Assembly (NCBI RefSeq): GCF_018919485.1
Contig: NZ_JAHLMU010000001.1
Coordinates: 224,655 to 288,654 of the forward strand
Reading direction: 5' to 3'
Length of the DNA: 64,000 nt
Source: Psychrobacter sp. TAE2020
GTDB taxonomy: Bacteria; Pseudomonadota; Gammaproteobacteria; Pseudomonadales; Moraxellaceae
Part shown: positions 63,039 to 64,000 of the stretch, one piece after another
Layout: each line of letters begins with the position of its first letter
How positions within the stretch are numbered: the first letter of the stretch is position 1
Notes under the pieces: model-generated
What the model saw: only the letters and a program-made list of their open reading frames with translations
Databases searched by the model: none
Told to the model about the DNA's origin: nothing
Translations under genes and position numbers: made by a program

Positions 63039-64000
63039 TTAGAACGGATAATCACGAGGCGTATGTTGCACCGAAATCCAATGCAAAGTAGTGAACTCTT
63101 CTAGTACCCATTCACCATTAAAACGGCCAATACCGGAGTTCTTTTCTCCGCCAAAGGGCGCATTACTTTCATCATTAACAGTGATGTCATTAATATGGGT
63201 CATGCCCGCCTTGATACCACGAGCAAAGCGTAAGCCTTTTTGCATATCTTCGGTGAATACGGCGCTTGATAAGCCATACTCCGTATCATTAGCGATGACT
63301 AAAGCTTCCTGTTCATCTTTGGCACGAATAATTCCGACTAAGGGACCAAAGATTTCATTGCAAGACAAGTCCATATCAGCTGTTACTTCAGTAAAGATAT
63401 GTGGGGGCACCAGTTGCCCTTTGATTTCACCGCCCATGATCATGTTTGCACCCGCCTCTTTAGCTTTGGCAATTTTATCTTTTAGCGATTCCAACTGTTT
63501 TTTATTAATGATCGGACCAATCGCCGTATCTTGCTCATTAGGGTCACCTACTTTTAGCGTCTTAACATGAGCATGAAAACGCGCTACGAAATCGTCGTAA
63601 ATCTCATCTTCAACGATAATGCGATTGATAGCGATACAGATTTGACCTTGGTGTAAGAACTTACCGAACACCGCCGCCTTGACAGCGTTGTCAATATTGG
63701 CATCTTTTAATACCACGAACGGATTATTGCCGCCTAATTCCAATGCTAACTTCTTAATATAATTGCCGCTATTAGCCAGCTCACCAATATGTTTCCCCAC
63801 TGCCGTTGAGCCAGTAAACGAGACTAAACTTGGCGTATCGTGAGTAACGATGGCATCCCCAATCTCACTACCTGCGCCAACGATGACACTAAGCAAACCT
63901 TTAGGGAGACCTGCTTCTTCAAATATTTTGGCTAATAACAAACCGCCAGTAACTGGGGTATCGCTAGCAGGCTTGAGCACTACCGCATTACCAAGCGCTA
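63039..64000 (-). CDS. Aldehyde dehydrogenase (N-terminal part outside window)
   Basis: About 320 residues of the C-terminal two thirds of an NAD(P)-dependent aldehyde dehydrogenase. The frame is open to the window end, so the GTG/M at 63980 is not the start. The window begins at [10 protein letters not shown], the cofactor-binding Lys strand. [15 protein letters not shown] is the Rossmann Gly motif, [10 protein letters not shown] carries the general-base Glu, and [13 protein letters not shown] the catalytic Cys. Late [10 protein letters not shown] completes the pattern. It resembles aromatic-aldehyde (benzaldehyde/vanillin-like) dehydrogenases in the [20 protein letters not shown] end. Substrate not certain. 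Confidence 0.9.
   Translation of the reverse strand, partial: ALGNAVVLKPASDTPVTGGLLLAKIFEEAGLPKGLLSVIVGAGSEIGDAIVTHDTPSLVSFTGSTAVGKHIGELANSGNYIKKLALELGGNNPFVVLKDANIDNAVKAAVFGKFLHQGQICIAINRIIVEDEIYDDFVARFHAHVKTLKVGDPNEQDTAIGPIINKKQLESLKDKIAKAKEAGANMIMGGEIKGQLVPPHIFTEVTADMDLSCNEIFGPLVGIIRAKDEQEALVIANDTEYGLSSAVFTEDMQKGLRFARGIKAGMTHINDITVNDESNAPFGGEKNSGIGRFNGEWVLEEFTTLHWISVQHTPRDYPF

Overview
This 64 kb window looks like chromosomal DNA of a Moraxellaceae bacterium, most probably Psychrobacter. This is judged from the moderately AT-rich composition, long acidic recBCD products, a CstA carrier, an NsrR/NnrS pair, a CRY-DASH photolyase and the general gene texture. No 16S rRNA or other species marker is present, so the genus is an inference.

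Layout. (1) 1-19.9 kb is ordinary chromosome: a DUF3482-type GTPase (cut by the window start), an ArsA-type ATPase with a small CC-tailed partner, the carbon-starvation carrier CstA, a hypoxanthine-guanine phosphoribosyltransferase, the recC-recB-recD operon (recombinational repair and degradation of foreign linear DNA) and a degenerate ModA-like periplasmic protein. (2) 19.95-35.6 kb is an accessory island that starts at the 3' end of tRNA-Arg(CCT). It holds a decayed IS3-family element and the three genes of a Shango-type anti-phage system (TerB-domain protein, DUF2791-type ATPase, Lhr-like helicase), preceded by a co-directional exonuclease-BRCT gene. The Shango operon is split: a ~6.5 kb creatine-use cassette (GATase/AraC regulator, creatinase, 35-residue membrane peptide, sodium:solute symporter, RidA protein, FAD amine oxidase) lies between the ATPase and the helicase. 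It is bounded by IS-like inverted ends and a near-identical 8-bp flanking repeat. An imperfect copy of the tRNA 3' end lies at 35.6 kb. (3) 35.8-46.6 kb continues as a defence island: a Fic protein and a complete type I restriction-modification locus (hsdM, hsdS, hsdR). Between hsdS and hsdR lie an Abi_C-domain protein, an unknown 206-residue protein and decayed pieces of a second hsdR start and hsdS end.

(4) 46.9-64 kb returns to housekeeping genes: an outer-membrane barrel protein, a branched-chain/fatty acyl-CoA set (3-hydroxyisobutyryl-CoA hydrolase, acyl-CoA dehydrogenase, acyl-CoA ligase), an MFS exporter, an ankyrin lipoprotein, a metallo-beta-lactamase-like protein, an alpha-carbonic anhydrase, the nitric-oxide pair NnrS and NsrR-like regulator, a DUF3429 membrane protein, a CRY-DASH photolyase, a 76-residue protein and an aldehyde dehydrogenase cut by the window end.

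The main novelty is the accessory region. A known defence operon has apparently been broken by a metabolic transposon-like cassette that also supplied a new 5' end for the helicase ORF, and a type I R-M locus carries a fossil of cargo-gene shuffling between hsdS and hsdR. Smaller signals include a short motif recurring four times in frame inside recB, recC and recD, and a 3 x 11-bp operator-like repeat in front of the creatinase gene.
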